64,000 nt of DNA from Casuarina equisetifolia (Eukaryota; Streptophyta; Magnoliopsida; Fagales; Casuarinaceae). The DNA lies in contig CM052362.1 of the NCBI GenBank assembly GCA_028551475.1, forward strand, positions 2,302,166 to 2,366,165, written 5' to 3'. This document shows, piece by piece, positions 49,227-61,179 of this stretch (positions are counted from its first letter, which is position 1; each line of letters begins with the position of its first letter). The notes under the pieces were generated by a model, which saw only the letters and a list, made by a program, of their open reading frames with translations, had not been told where the DNA came from and made no database searches. Position numbers and translations under genes: made by a program.

Positions 49227-49675
49227 TTTTGGATAAAGAAACTTCATAGGATCTGTGTAGACAGATCTAAAACACTGTTTGTATGATTTTGATTTAGCAA
49301 ACAAATAAAAATAGAATTCATAGAAACATACCGCTCTTGCGATCCATTCTTTCGTCGTTGTAGACCCAATAATGCTCTTTGAATTCGGGCTTAGGTGAAT
49401 ATCCTCTATTCTCATAAGAATCACTAGCTCGATGAGAGAACCTAGGTTTCGCCTCTTTTGTGAAAAGCAACCTTATGAAACCCTAAGAACATTACGTATT
49501 TATATGAGCTAGAAGATAAGACCTAGCCTTACCTTATGTGCAACCCAATAGGCCCACTCATCACGGCCCTATTTGGTTAGCCACGCTCCACATCAGCCAG
49601 TCCATATTTAGAACTTTCATGGACTAACATAACATAGCCCACTTTAGTAAGCTTAAATAAAAAATTAAGCTAACA
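49227..49675 (-). repeat. 5' LTR of the minus-strand copia element
   Basis: It has the same ends as the other LTR, with the primer-binding site complement (TGCTCTGATACCA) directly to its left. Confidence 0.88.
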
Positions 49676-50136
49676 ATCCCCACTTTTGTTCAAGATATTG
49701 CACTTCATGTGTGGTAATTTTAGCTAAACAAACCTCCTTTTCTAAAAAATTTTGTAATGAATTGGGTCATGAAGACTTCGAAATCAGAAACAATCGCTTA
49801 CAGGCCAGAACGGTCGCTGGCGTTTCAAGTCGAGTGTGTCGCTAAGGCTTTGAGAAAGCTGGAGCTCGAGAGGTGCACGTTGGTGGGGTTGGGCCACTGC
49901 GGGATGGTTGGGTTCAAGATGGCGGAGATGTTCCCAGACTTAGGTCGAGTCCATGGTGGTGACATGCTCGGTCGTGGCCTTGACCGAGTTGATAAGCCCT
50001 GCATCCCTTAAGCCGATTGGTTTCCGATCCTGGCCAAAATATCTCCTCCCGGAGACCGTCCACGGCGTTAAGAAGCTTTTTCAAATGCCACCTACAGTCT
50101 GCTGCGTTTGCCTGATTTCATTTTCAAAGACTATCT

Positions 50137-50894
50137 GTGTTACAACCATTGATTTAAACAAGTTGCAATGGAATTTCACCTCACATGCTAAGTGTAATTG
50201 CATTATCTACCATGCTTTCCACCTTAGTCAGAAGCTATATGCCATTGGTGTAGTTAAATCAACATTCTCCAAGTTCATGCATAAAGATGGTGAGTTGGCA
50301 CACACGTTGTATGAAGGCCAACATGAGACATCAAAGTCTCCTAGTCCTAAACAGTAAGTCTTGAGCGTGAAAAGTCATGCTGTAGAACTTGGAAAAACAT
50401 ACAACCCTGCATCTACTCACAAGTTGATGGACATGAAAGTCATGATATAAAAGATGCAAAAAGAAGAAAGTGAAAAGGAGTGAAGTCTGGACAATTAGCT
50501 TTAACTTTATGTAAAGTCCTCATGTAAACTTCCTAACAATTGCTTGGAAGTGACAAGCGTGCTAAAATGTTTATATAATGGCACAACTTGTATAGGAGAA
50601 AGTATCTAGCAAACCTTTTGTAAGCCTCATGTAATTCCAATTCAATCCAATCAATCATAACACCAAAGCCATGTTTGGCTTTGTGTAGTTGCAACAGGCC
50701 GATGGCCTCGTGTTCATGGAATTTATTTTTTTCTCTTTTGCTTTTTATCTCACCTTTGTACTTTATTTTATATTTGCTTCCTTTGCACATACTTACCTTA
50801 CCAACATCCAATTTGTTGTTTACATTACTACACTTACGTCTCCGCTCACTTAGTCAAACCGAACCATAAAACCTGCCAAATTCTATTTTTCTTT
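50137..50894. mobile_element. 758-base insertion at the end of ABH4 exon 1, possible solo LTR
   Basis: The insertion is flanked by TATCT on both sides (50132-50136 and 50895-50899), a probable 5-base target duplication. ABH1 and ABH3 lack it at the matching place. It begins GTGTTACAACC, contains a TATA-like TTTATATAATGG (about 50569) and has no coding region. The size, 5-base duplication and TATA box fit a solo LTR, but the right end does not show the usual CA, so the class is uncertain. Confidence 0.5.
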
Positions 50895-52990
50895 TATCTA
50901 AGGTATGCTTCCGTCACTTTTCCACCTCTCGTGGTTCGTGTGGATTGTATGCGAAGCCATTTAGTTTTATCGGCGTAGTTTGTCTGCTTGTGAAGCAGAA
51001 TCCTTTCATTTTTCATGTATAGTTTTGCGAACCAAAATCAACCTAGAACACAGTCTTGTCAATTCTTGACATCTTTCACCACGACAGGCTATCAAAGTTA
51101 CAACACTTGTCGGGTGAGTCCAGCCATCTCTTCCGCGGCAAGACCATAGTAGAAATCCGTATTTTGACCAGGAACAGAGGTGACTGGTCTTGTCAACGAA
51201 AATCAAGATACAAAATAAGGAGATTATTAGGGAAGCCAAAGCAGTCTGGTAAATTTTATATTTCTGCTTTCCACCAACTTAAGCACGCATTACATATAGA
51301 GTCGTGTCTTTCTGCATATCATATAAGTTGAAGTGAGGTACACGACAGTTTGCTTGAAACCATCTGCAAATGGAGGAATTGTTTGGCTGGGGAAGAACTG
51401 AAGCAAAGCACGCTTTGATTTCTATGCTCTTTAGAAAACAGGATATTGTACTGCTTGTGTTCAACCTTTTGCAGACAATATTTTGTGATGGTTGAGAATG
51501 AGCATTTCTTTTCTCTTTTGGCAGAGGGGACTGAGTAGCAGAATAAAAGAAGGAAAATGGTACAAAAATATGTCTTATTTTACGTAAACCTGAGAATTCC
51601 GTTTTTGATACCTATTTATATTAGATATTGTTGGGATTTCGTCCCATACTTGGAGTTTCATTTTTGTGTCTTATATGAGTAGGTGCTCCCCTTCCCTCAT
51701 GAGTACTTTTGGGGAATATCACAGGGCATACCTAATAAGGTTCTAAAAGCAGATTTTTCCCTTCTAGGCCTAAGAAGCCTTTCATGTTGGTCTAGATACA
51801 GTCCTATATTTAAAAGATTTTTAACATGAAAAGCATTTTTATATTTAAAACTACCCCAAAACTATATCTTTTTATTATAAAATTTTTGTTTTCCATACTC
51901 TTTGTGTGTTGAGTATACTTTAAACTCAAGGTTAAATAAATTAGAATGAAAACTTTTTTATTCATTTACTGATTATATCTTAAAAGATCGAAGTTACATG
52001 AAAAATACAACAAATCAATCTAGACTCTGGATTTAAGAATGGTAACATTTCAATACAAGGCTTTCGTCTCCAATATTTTACATAAGAATTGTGCATTTCA
52101 TTCACATTTCATCTACATAAGTTTGTTTAGTCCCCCCTCCCCTGTTTTCACTAATACATCTATGATACTTGCAGGCGATGTTTAACAACAGAAAGGAAAG
52201 AATAGAGCTTCTCAAGGCTTTGGTCATCGATGACAAGGACTTCACCCTAACTCATTACCGACAGGTTTGAAATTTTTCTACATTTTCTATATCATCAATT
52301 TAAGGGATACCCACTTTCTTACACATGCAAATTTAAATCCTCCACGGTTCCAGGACGACATTTAAACGCGATGAAGGTTAGACTGGAAACATTGCCATAA
52401 AATAGTAGATATTCTCTCATTATGAACACGAGATCCTATCCCTCTTTCCCATTCCTTTCAAAATAATTGCAAATATCACCATCTGTCTAATCCATATCGG
52501 GACCAAATAATTTGGTCATCAAATTTTACTGTCGCTGGCTTGGAGCATCCAGACAAATGGTTTACGTGTAGTGAAGGCAAGTCAAGCATTTTCTTGATAA
52601 GCGTCAGTTCTCGGTGACATCCATATAGTCTGGAGTAGTTGAACAGTAACAGAAACAGCAACAGCAACAGTGACGTTAACGTGTCGGGATCAAGCGTCAA
52701 TCCCGCTCTCTGTGCCTTATCTTCTGTTATCTCTATCCTTGAAAAACCACGGTTGTGCAGTACTTTTAGACTTAAAAATATATCAATCATGTGAGTCTTC
52801 ACTTGTATATGTTAAAAAAATATATTTCTTCTTTTGAAACTAATTTTTAAAAGAGAGTAGGATCTCCCCGCATCAGATTTTGGTACATCTCCTCTTCTCC
52901 TGTGTGAGGAAACACTTTATACAAGGACCCAATTCACGATCGAATTAGTTTCATTTGAAGGTCCAGTTTCGATACAAAAGATTTGTTTTT

Positions 52991-52995
<5 letters not shown>

Positions 52996-53031
<36 letters not shown>
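52996..53031 (+). repeat. (CT)n microsatellite in ABH4 intron 2
   Basis: About 17 CT units lie where ABH1 and ABH3 have only TTTTTCTCTTGAATTG. The expansion is specific to this copy. Confidence 0.8.
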
Positions 53032-53032
<1 letters not shown>

Positions 53033-53546
53033 AATTGACCTGTAAGATATACAAATACATTCACATATAAAAAAACATAATATACCAAAAAGTTCGGCAT
53101 AAAAGAATACACACACTTGATTTCCACGTTATCCAATATCATAATTTTTTTCTAAAGCTACACGTAAAAACAATGTGCAGGAGTCAACAGTAACATAGTG
53201 GTTTGAGACATTTGTTTGCGTACTAATGCAAATTTCTGCAGAGGATACATCTACTCTAGGGAGGGAATAACGTCATTTTCACCATGGAAGTTGCCAACGA
53301 CTTGAAGAGGTATGCTTTACTGTACTTTTGGTTGATGCATGTGTTTAGGTGATCATTGATGATAGGCCTGAATACGAAATAAAACTGAAACAACTGGACT
53401 TTTACAGGCAACTGGGGGATAGAACTATGCTGCAACAGATTGAGAAAGCCGGTCATCTTGTTCAGATGGAACGACCATGCGTCTACAACAGGCGCCTCAA
53501 GGAAATTTTGTCCAGTTTAATGGAAGATGGATACAAAGGACAGTAA

Positions 53547-54074
53547 AGCCGTTTTTGTTACCGATCTTTTGTGATCCATATGATTTTTGCAAAACAGTGT
53601 TCCCGTTTGGAATTGAGATGTTTTCTGTATGTTATTTTGTAGATTTATAATGGTATTTTGCATATGCTATTGTTAAAGCAACTATTTTAAATGAGAATGC
53701 TTTTTGTTATATCTCCTATAAAAATGTTAAACTATCTAGTTATCTTAAGATATCATAAATTTTTGACAATACAAAAAAAATATTAAAATGGTTGCAAAGC
53801 TAAGTAGTCTATAGGATTCAAAAAAAAAAAAAAGCTTTATTATCCTAGCTCCTCTTATTCTTTGTTTTTACTGGTAAGACCAAAGTTGGTATAAGAAGCA
53901 CATGCCCGCGAGTAGGAGGGTCCCATGCCTGTACTTTCTGACCCAGATGTTACGATGCAAGCCAGGAAAACGTGCTGACAAATTAAAAGAAAGGAAGATC
54001 ATTAATCTCCACTTTGGTTCTCCCACAAGCTTATACACACCATCCGTTTCTTTATTCCTTAGTGTAAGTGCCTT

Positions 54075-54113
<39 letters not shown>
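53547..54113. other. Intergenic DNA and GA-rich leader of ABH5
   Basis: This aligns with 23691-24222. A (GA)16 tract at 54081-54113 ends directly at the ATG of ABH5. No other feature was seen. Confidence 0.55.
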
Positions 54114-54117
<4 letters not shown>

Positions 54118-56101
54118 TGAACATTTTTGGAGCATACAAGCCAGTCCTGCGAGGAATAATGAGCTTAGCCGGGGTGAGACCCGAAAGAGTAGAAGTAGAA
54201 CCAGGAACAGTCTTGAACTTTTGGGTCCCTAAAGAAACCTCAAAGAAATCCAAAACCAGCAATGGCGGCAAGAACAAACGGGAGAAACCGAAGCCTACCG
54301 CGGTGTTTCTTCATGGCTTTGCGGCTGATGGAATTTTAACATGGCAGTTCCAAGTCTTAGCTATAGCGAGAAAGTACAGGGTCTACGTACCGGATTTGCT
54401 CTTCTTCGGAGATTCAATCACTGACAAATCCGAACGGTCGCCGGTGTTTCAAGCTGAATGCGTTGCGATGGGTCTAGTGAAGCTTGGGGTGGAGAAGTGC
54501 ACCTTGGTAGGCTTCAGTTATGGAGGAATTGTTGGGTTCAAGATGGCTGAGATGTACTCCGACTTGGTCGAGTCTATGGTGGCGGCAAGCGCTGTCACGT
54601 CCTTGACCGAGTCTATCAATGGTGCCTTGCTAGAGAGGATTGGGTTCGAGTCCTTGCCGGAGTACTTGCTTCCGGACTCAGTTAAGGGCGTTAAATCGCT
54701 TCTCCGAATTGCTGCCTACCGGCGGCTATGGTTACCTAACTTCATCTACAAAGACTATTTGAAGGTATGCTTCTATCCCATCAACCATAGTCTGAACTCT
54801 CGTCTTTCCTCCTGGCCCTACACAAATGGGGTACGTTCCATGGTTGGAAGGATCAAAGAACATAAAGGCACATTAAAAGCTGTTCAATTATAGTTTTTCC
54901 TTTGTCAGTTTTCTTTTTCTTTTTTTCTTCGTGAAGCCATTCCCTTCTCATAGAAGTTATTTATTTATTTATTTAAAATAAAACTTCTTGCATAGTATTA
55001 TAATTCAATTTCTAAGTGAGACATAAGGAAAAATATATAATGATATATCCAAATATTATAAGTTCATCTAGAAAAAATTAAGTTTGGAGTTCTTCAACTA
55101 TAATATAATAAAACATTCATTTGAGATGATTTAATATTTTTAAATAAAGATTTTCTTCCTAATCTTTGTGTATTTTATATTGTTAATATACTAACTTATT
55201 AGACTTATATGAAAATATCTCAATATTTGACAAATTGATTTATAGAAAAAAGGTTGAACTCATAACAAAAACCAATCTAGTCACACGATATTCCCTCATT
55301 AAATTCTTCTTGTTCATAACGTGTAACACATCAATAACTGCCCACAGGCAATGGTCACCAACAGAAAGGAAAAAGTAGAACTTCTCAAGGCTTTGATCAT
55401 TAATGACGAGGACTTCACGCAAGCTCATTATCCACAGGTGCTGTTTGTTACATTTAATACATGTGCTGGTTGTTACATTTAAACATTTACTATGATTGAC
55501 CTCATGCTTAGGGCAAAAGTGCCTTGATAATTTGTCTCTTCCTTTTAACTATATCCTTTTACCTAAGTAATGAAATATTTTACATGCTAATAAGTTATCA
55601 TAAAGGTTGTTGTTGTTGACAAGTACCTGATTTAGTTAAGAGCATATGTTGTCTGAAGTCTCTTGATTTTAGGTTCAACACTTAGTGACATATGATGTAT
55701 GAATTTGGGTGTGTATTAAAAAAAGAAAGAAGAAGAAGAATAGAGATTAGTGACATTTATTTGCATATAATGCAAATTACTGCAGTGGGTACATCTACTG
55801 TGGGGTGGGAACGACGTCATTTTCAACATGGAAGTTGCCAAGGACCTGGAGAGGTACGTTTTGCTTTACTTTCGTTTGATTCATGTCTACGAGGTAACGA
55901 TGGATCATAGGGTAGGTCGAATACAAAATAACACCAGTGATTACTACGATTGGATTTCACAGGCAATTAGGGGGGAAAACGACGCTGCAATGCATTGAGA
56001 AAGCAGATCACCTTGCTCAGTTGGAACGACCATGCGTCTACAACAAGCATCTGAAAGAAATTCTGGCAACTTTACTGGAAGATGGACACAAAGGGCCGTG
56101 A
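54114..56101 (+). CDS. Alpha/beta-hydrolase ABH5 (beta subtype), open, with a change beside the catalytic His
   Basis: Exons are 54114-54764 (217 codons), 55348-55437 (30 codons), 55786-55853 (68 bases) and 55963-56101, with GT..AG borders and matching phase, giving 315 residues. It is a predicted serine ester hydrolase of the ABHD6/monoacylglycerol-lipase-like group. Visible features are a Lys-rich insert (KKSKTSNGGKNKREKPK) before the core, FLHGF, GFSYGG with Ser135, Asp257 in WGGND and His286. The residue before His is Asp (KADH), whereas the other readable copies that keep this His have Gly; this may disturb the active site. A (GA)16 tract abuts the start. ABH5 is the undisturbed partner of ABH2: its intron 1 shows the empty site of the copia insertion. 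It is probably expressed, but the Gly-to-Asp change leaves activity in doubt. Confidence 0.88.
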
Positions 56102-57731
56102 AGCTATTTTCACCAGTCATCCTTTGTGCTCCCCTCATGTTGGAGCACTATATGATTTATGCCAAAATAAGTGTTTCTATTGTGGATTAACATGTGTGTT
56201 TTGGAAAACTTTCTAGCTGTGCAATCTTGCGGTAGGATTTATCAACTAAAACATAGACCCAACTTCTTAATGAGTGTCACAAAAGCTTAAGCTAAGGAAT
56301 ATAAAGTGGGATGTGTGTTCTATCCTTTCATGATTGGCCATGGATTTTTAATTAGTGCATGGTAATCATGTGACCACTAAAATACTAAGACGATATCTTA
56401 TTACGCAAGATGAACAGATTCAAGTATATTTTATATGAAGAACATTAGCGTCATTCTACTCACTATTTGCTGGTAGTCGCTTGATTCAGCAAGTTGTAGG
56501 CGACCAGCTTGGGGGCATCAAAAGTGCATACTTATGAGGAGGCCTTTTATATTGAAATGAGGTGTAAGTAGTACGTTGGTTAAATCATGCTGATATTTAT
56601 CAAAGCGCAGGTTCAAGTAAGGTATTTTGTTTTCTTATTTATAGACAAAGATTTTTGTGAAAAATATTTTTTTACTTTCAACATGACAATATGTTGAGAA
56701 GAGTGTCACAAAGGTCTTATAAAAAAGAAAAACTATTTACTCTTATATTAGTTGTTGGAAGATTAATGTTAAAGTTAGGTTTTAGCTGACACCTAGACAC
56801 GTGCCGAACCGCCTCTAGACAAGAACTCCTCCTAGGCACGTTTCTTTCTTTATCAAAGCTTAAAATCTCACCTACCTGACCCGTATAAAGATAGAAACGT
56901 GCAGCAAACTGATGGTCCCTTCTATTTTTACTTGTATAATTATCATTCATATCATGAAATTTCATTAAATTAAAAGAAATTTGCATCTTTCATATTCTTA
57001 AAGACCCATTTTGTCTTTTTTATTTTTTTAAAAAAATATGGTTGCATACACGCACACAACAAACATAATAAATTACTGAGATTTTACATAGTTGATAAAT
57101 TAAGTTTTTTTTAAAATATATTTGTAGAGCTATAATTTACTTTACTTCAAGACGTTTATATATTAAGAATGACCAGAAATGTTTTTTTACGATTCCTTTT
57201 TTTTTTTTCTCTCATCAAATTACATAACACGTATAAAAGAGCTTTGAGGATCTCATAGTTACAAATAATATAGAAATTAGAATCAACATAATTATCATTT
57301 TATCCTGGTTGAACACCTGAGCCTCCTCCAGGTTCGTTTCTCCATTCGGCGCGCATTTCGAAGGAACATATAAGCCTTGAATTTCCGTTGTACATCATTT
57401 ATGTCTCTTAAAAGTCAATGAGATGCTATTATGGCGAAGTCATCTTGTAAAGCTTTCCACCAGCCAACCGCAAAGGAGTGAGGACCATATGGGAAAAGAC
57501 GAAATCAATCATAATCGGAATGACTAGGGATATAATGAGTGTGCATTGCATAATGTGTATTAGGATAAAACTGAACCATGAAATAAATCATAATTGGAGT
57601 ATGTATCTTCTAAATGTAAAATATTAGGCCCGAAATTGCTGTTCCACATTCTCCAACAACAGCATATGCATGACTTTCTCCATTCCATTGAATTTGAATT
57701 CTGGAAGAAAGAAAGAGGAAGAGAAAGAGAG
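56102..57731. other. Flank of ABH5, end of the segmental duplication, and intergenic DNA
   Basis: 56102-56744 matches 31940-32565. At 56744 the match ends, marking the right edge of the duplicated unit. About 56745-57731 shows nothing I can name apart from the GA-rich leader of ABH6 (about 57710-57731). Confidence 0.5.
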
Positions 57732-59059
57732 ATGGTTAACTTTATTGCAGTATGTTTAATGAGTCCCCAGTGAAACCCCACGCAAATCCAAAACCGGCAA
57801 TGGCGGCAAGAACAAACAGGAGAAACCGAAGCCTGCCGTGGTGTTTCTTCATGGTTTTGCGGCTGATGGGATTTTAACATAGCAGTTCCAGGTCTTAGCT
57901 CTAGCGAAGAAGTACAGGGTTTACTTACCCGATTTGCTCTTCTTCGGCGATTCAACCACTGACAAATCCGAGTGGTCGCCGGCGTTTCAAGCTGAATGCG
58001 TTGCGAAGGGCCTGAGAAAGCTTGGGGTGGAGAGGTGCATCTTGGTAGTGTTCGGCTATGGAGGGATTGTTGGGAGATGTACCCCACCTTGGTCGAGTCT
58101 GTCGTGGTGGGAAGCTCTGTCACGGGCTTGACGGAGTCCATCACTAGTGCCACCCTAGAGGGGATTGGGTTCGAATCCTTGCCGGAGTATTTGCTTCCAA
58201 ACTCAGCAAGGGGCGTCAAATCGCTTCTTGGAGTTGCCGCTTACCGGCGGCTACGGTTGCCAAACTTGCTTTACACAGACTATTTGGATGTACACTTTTA
58301 TCACGCCCACGGGGCCGTGAACTATCGTCTTTCCCTGCCGACAACACACAAATGATACAATTTTATGGTTGAAAATGTGAGAAGGGCAAAGGACAATCAA
58401 AAACTAGTTTAGATATTAGATGGTTTTTGTTAGAGATTTTTTCCTGCCTTTGTAAACACTTTTTTTCTGCATACGAGTATTATTACACTCAAAATTGTTA
58501 AAGATATAATAGAGTTAGTTTAAATTCTAATACTTAGTGAGAAGATTTAAATGCTCAATGTAAAAATTAACTCAAAAATTAGAAGATTTTTCTTTTATTT
58601 ATATTTTATTCCAAAAAGTATATTTTACATGATTGATATATTAGTTTATTATATTTTTTATGTGTGAAAATATCCCTTTTCTTTAACAAGTCAATTTTAA
58701 GAGAAAAAGTTGAACCTTTAATCAAAAGCAAATTAGTAACACCATATCTCGAACTATATTCTTCTTGTTCATGATGCCTAACATGTCAATGACTACCACA
58801 GGCAATGATTAATAGTTTCAAAATGGGAAAAGTAGAACTTCTCAAGTCTTTGATCATCGAGGACAAGGACTACACGGTCGCTCACTATCCAAAGGTTTGA
58901 AATTGCACTTTTTTTTTTGTCTCTTCTAATTATTCCCAAAATTACACTTTTTTATTGTAGAACTGAATGGTCACACTTTGTTTTTAGAAAATTTTATGTT
59001 TAGAAGAATATGAGTAAAAATGGATATTTTAATCCCTTTGCCTACTAAGATTTACCTTA

Positions 59060-59950
59060 ATGCTTTGAGGATGGTAGGAAGCGACAAAAAATTGTTTATA
59101 AGATGAATATTAATTTTTGTAATTATTGCCACATACAAGGACATTACAAGTCTATTTGTAAAAAGAAATTGTACAAGTATGAAAAATCCAAAGCCCATCA
59201 TTTATGTGATGGGAAAGGAAAACAAACATAGGTAGCCAAGGAATCAAGAGTGTGGAAAATAAAGGAAAAAACAAAAAGGTTAGAAGCAGTAGCAACCACT
59301 ACACAAGAAGTTAATCTCATTATACTTAATGATGAGGTTGTTGTATCTTCCAAACTAAAGCAGATTGATAAGGATGTTATTTATGTGGATGAAGATGTAG
59401 ATGAAGTGATTTTCAATAAATCATACCAAGTGGTTCAAGTTAAGAAATAAGAGTTGGAGAAAAATATAAAGAACACAATCCATCAAAAGGAAGTGTGACA
59501 AAAAATGATTTTGCTATCCTAGCACACTTTAAGGATAAACAACACTTGTAGGATAGAAAAGAAAATGCAATCCATAGGGATAGAAGAGAAATGCTCTTGG
59601 CTAGCATGAGAAAAAGACAAAGAAGAAAGAAGAAACCTACTAAGGGAAAAGGAAATGCTAATTATGTTAAGAAGGATAAACAAATTGAGGATGACCTTAT
59701 TAAGAAGATCAATCTTATCTTAGATCGCCTTAAGGCAACAAATGGATATTTTGAACCCAAAGTGAAAAGAAAATCAATATCTCATAACATTATGGATCAC
59801 AATTTTCATGCTAATATGAGATTTGAGTCCTTGAGTGTGGTAGTGGTGACCCAATTGATTAGAGTTTAGTCCTTAGTACTAGATCATGATCATAATGAAT
59901 CATCATCCAATTTCATAGGTGGTGCATTTGATTTCAACTTGGATTGTTCT
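59060..59950 (+). mobile_element. LINE ORF1-like fragment with zinc knuckle and A-rich end
   Basis: A frame near 59115-59175 encodes CNYCHIQGHYKSICKK, a CCHC zinc knuckle (C-x2-C-x4-H-x4-C). Lys-rich frames follow (59250-59450 and 59591-59869) with no recognised domain, then about 200 non-coding bases to an A-rich stretch at about 60125-60150. A knuckle followed by a charged tail fits ORF1 of plant LINEs. No ORF2 follows on this strand. It lies in intron 2 of ABH6. Confidence 0.45.
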
Positions 59951-60159
59951 CCAATGTCTTCTCTTAGATAACCACTAAAATGTAGAGTTGAATGTTTTTT
60001 ATCCTATTTTAAGGTCTTTTTTCCCCTTCCCTTATTAAAGGCATGTAATGTAAAGTATGGGTTAGGCTTATAACCAACCATTTTATCCTAACAAAGTATG
60101 GTACTTTAGCCAACCTTTATTAATAATAAAAAAATTTGTAAAAAGAAAAATGTACGTCC

Positions 60160-61010
60160 TAAAAGAGCTTTATTCCAAACTTTAAGATTTAATAGCCCTT
60201 ATCCTCCTTCTTGCTTTGGTAAGCAAACTATTTGACAAGCTACTTATGAGAACATTATATATATGTACTACCTACCCATAGAAAGTTCTTTATTTTATTC
60301 TTAATCATATAAATTATTTACTTTGAAAGAATGAATACTTGCATCCAAATATACATGTGGAAATTAGGAATGATCTTCCAATTGTAGTCTTCTAGCATAG
60401 CTAAGATGTTTCATCTTCTATTTTTCTAACTTTTTATCCATCAAACCTTTATGATTAACATGAGTTAGTTTTTTTGTGATCAAGAGAACTAAAAAATATC
60501 TAATAAGGAGTGTACCCATAAGAAAGGATGAGTGATCTAAAATAAGAAGTTGTTCTTGCTTTGATAACCCTAAGAAGAATATTTGACATTTGCTTGGGTT
60601 ATTATATAGAGCTATGAGTTTAGCAAATTCTTCTATGGCTTCTACAAGACAGAATACTAAAATTATATAACTACAAAAGAAAAGGAACAAATCATTAGCA
60701 AAATACAAATGAATTCTTTTTAAAGTTTGCATTGCTAATGAAAATAAATGTTGATGTTAAGGTCTTTGCAATAATAATTTTGATAAGTATCTTCATGACT
60801 AATACCGATAAATATAGAGATAATGGGTCTCCCTATCTTAGTTCATTAGTACCTTCAAAGTAACTTGCATGCCCTGCACTAAAATTTAATGAAAATCTTG
60901 TTATAGTAATACACTCACCTATAAGATCAACCAAGTATTGAAGAGTACTAATAGCCATATTGAGATTTATATTCCTTGTTGTTTCTAGTTATAAAGATAA
61001 TATCCATATT
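60160..61010 (-). mobile_element. LINE reverse-transcriptase fragment, minus strand
   Basis: The frame at 60732-60418 contains PSKCQIFFLGLSKQE and LLITKKL, homologous to PEKCQIFFSGLSEQE and PLITKRL of the LINE at 32813. To the right, minus-strand sequence near 60820-60845 resembles the LRQGDPLS motif in degraded form. To the left, about 60160-60230 resembles the GGLGL region. The fragment is heavily decayed and lacks both ends. Confidence 0.7.
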
Positions 61011-61179
61011 GATTAATAGCATAATGACCCTTTTAGTACCCTCTTCTATGAATAATGACCATAATGTCTTAATTGAAAGTCAATTGAAAGTCAATTGAAA
61101 GTCATTCTCAATTAGGATTTTGGTGAACTTTGAGCTCTATGATCTTGAGGCTTTTTTGTTGTTGATGGATATGTAGGTT

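Larger units (their letters stand above)
42964..49675 (-). mobile_element. Ty1/copia LTR retrotransposon (fossil), minus strand
   Basis: The element is about 6.7 kb with LTRs of about 450 bases (42964-43413 and 49227-49675), differing by eye at about 14 sites (about 3%). It is therefore clearly younger than the copia at 25252. A near-perfect initiator-Met-tRNA primer site lies at 49211-49224 (minus strand) and a polypurine tract at 43414-43427. Flanks share ATCC/AATCC as a probable target duplication. Parts in minus-strand order are a long leader with GC-rich tandem repeats (about 47662-49210), gag (about 47089-47661), zinc knuckle and protease (about 46573-47076, with CFFCKKKGHMKKEC and WWLDTGATNH), integrase (about 45352-46368), and RT with RNase H (about 43860-45350). 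It is nearly full length but carries a handful of breaks, so it looks inactive. It sits in the upstream region of a lost beta ABH. Confidence 0.93.
49799..53546 (+). pseudogene. Alpha/beta-hydrolase ABH4 (alpha subtype), broken
   Basis: Exon 1 lacks its first half and starts at about 49799 (matching DRPERSPAFQ). It has length changes (for example within CCCAGACTTAGGTCGAG and at TTTTTCAAATGCC), and the elbow reads GLGHCG, so the nucleophile Ser is Gly. A 758-base insertion (50137-50894) separates the last codons of exon 1 from the donor region, which resumes at about 50900. Exon 2 (52175-52264) is intact. Exon 3 (53242-53309) has TAG in place of the Trp of WGGND, and Asn-Asp reads Asn-Asn. Exon 4 (53408-53546) is open, with KAGH. 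The 3' half still looks young, which suggests recent decay. It lies between the copia element and ABH5. Confidence 0.88.
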
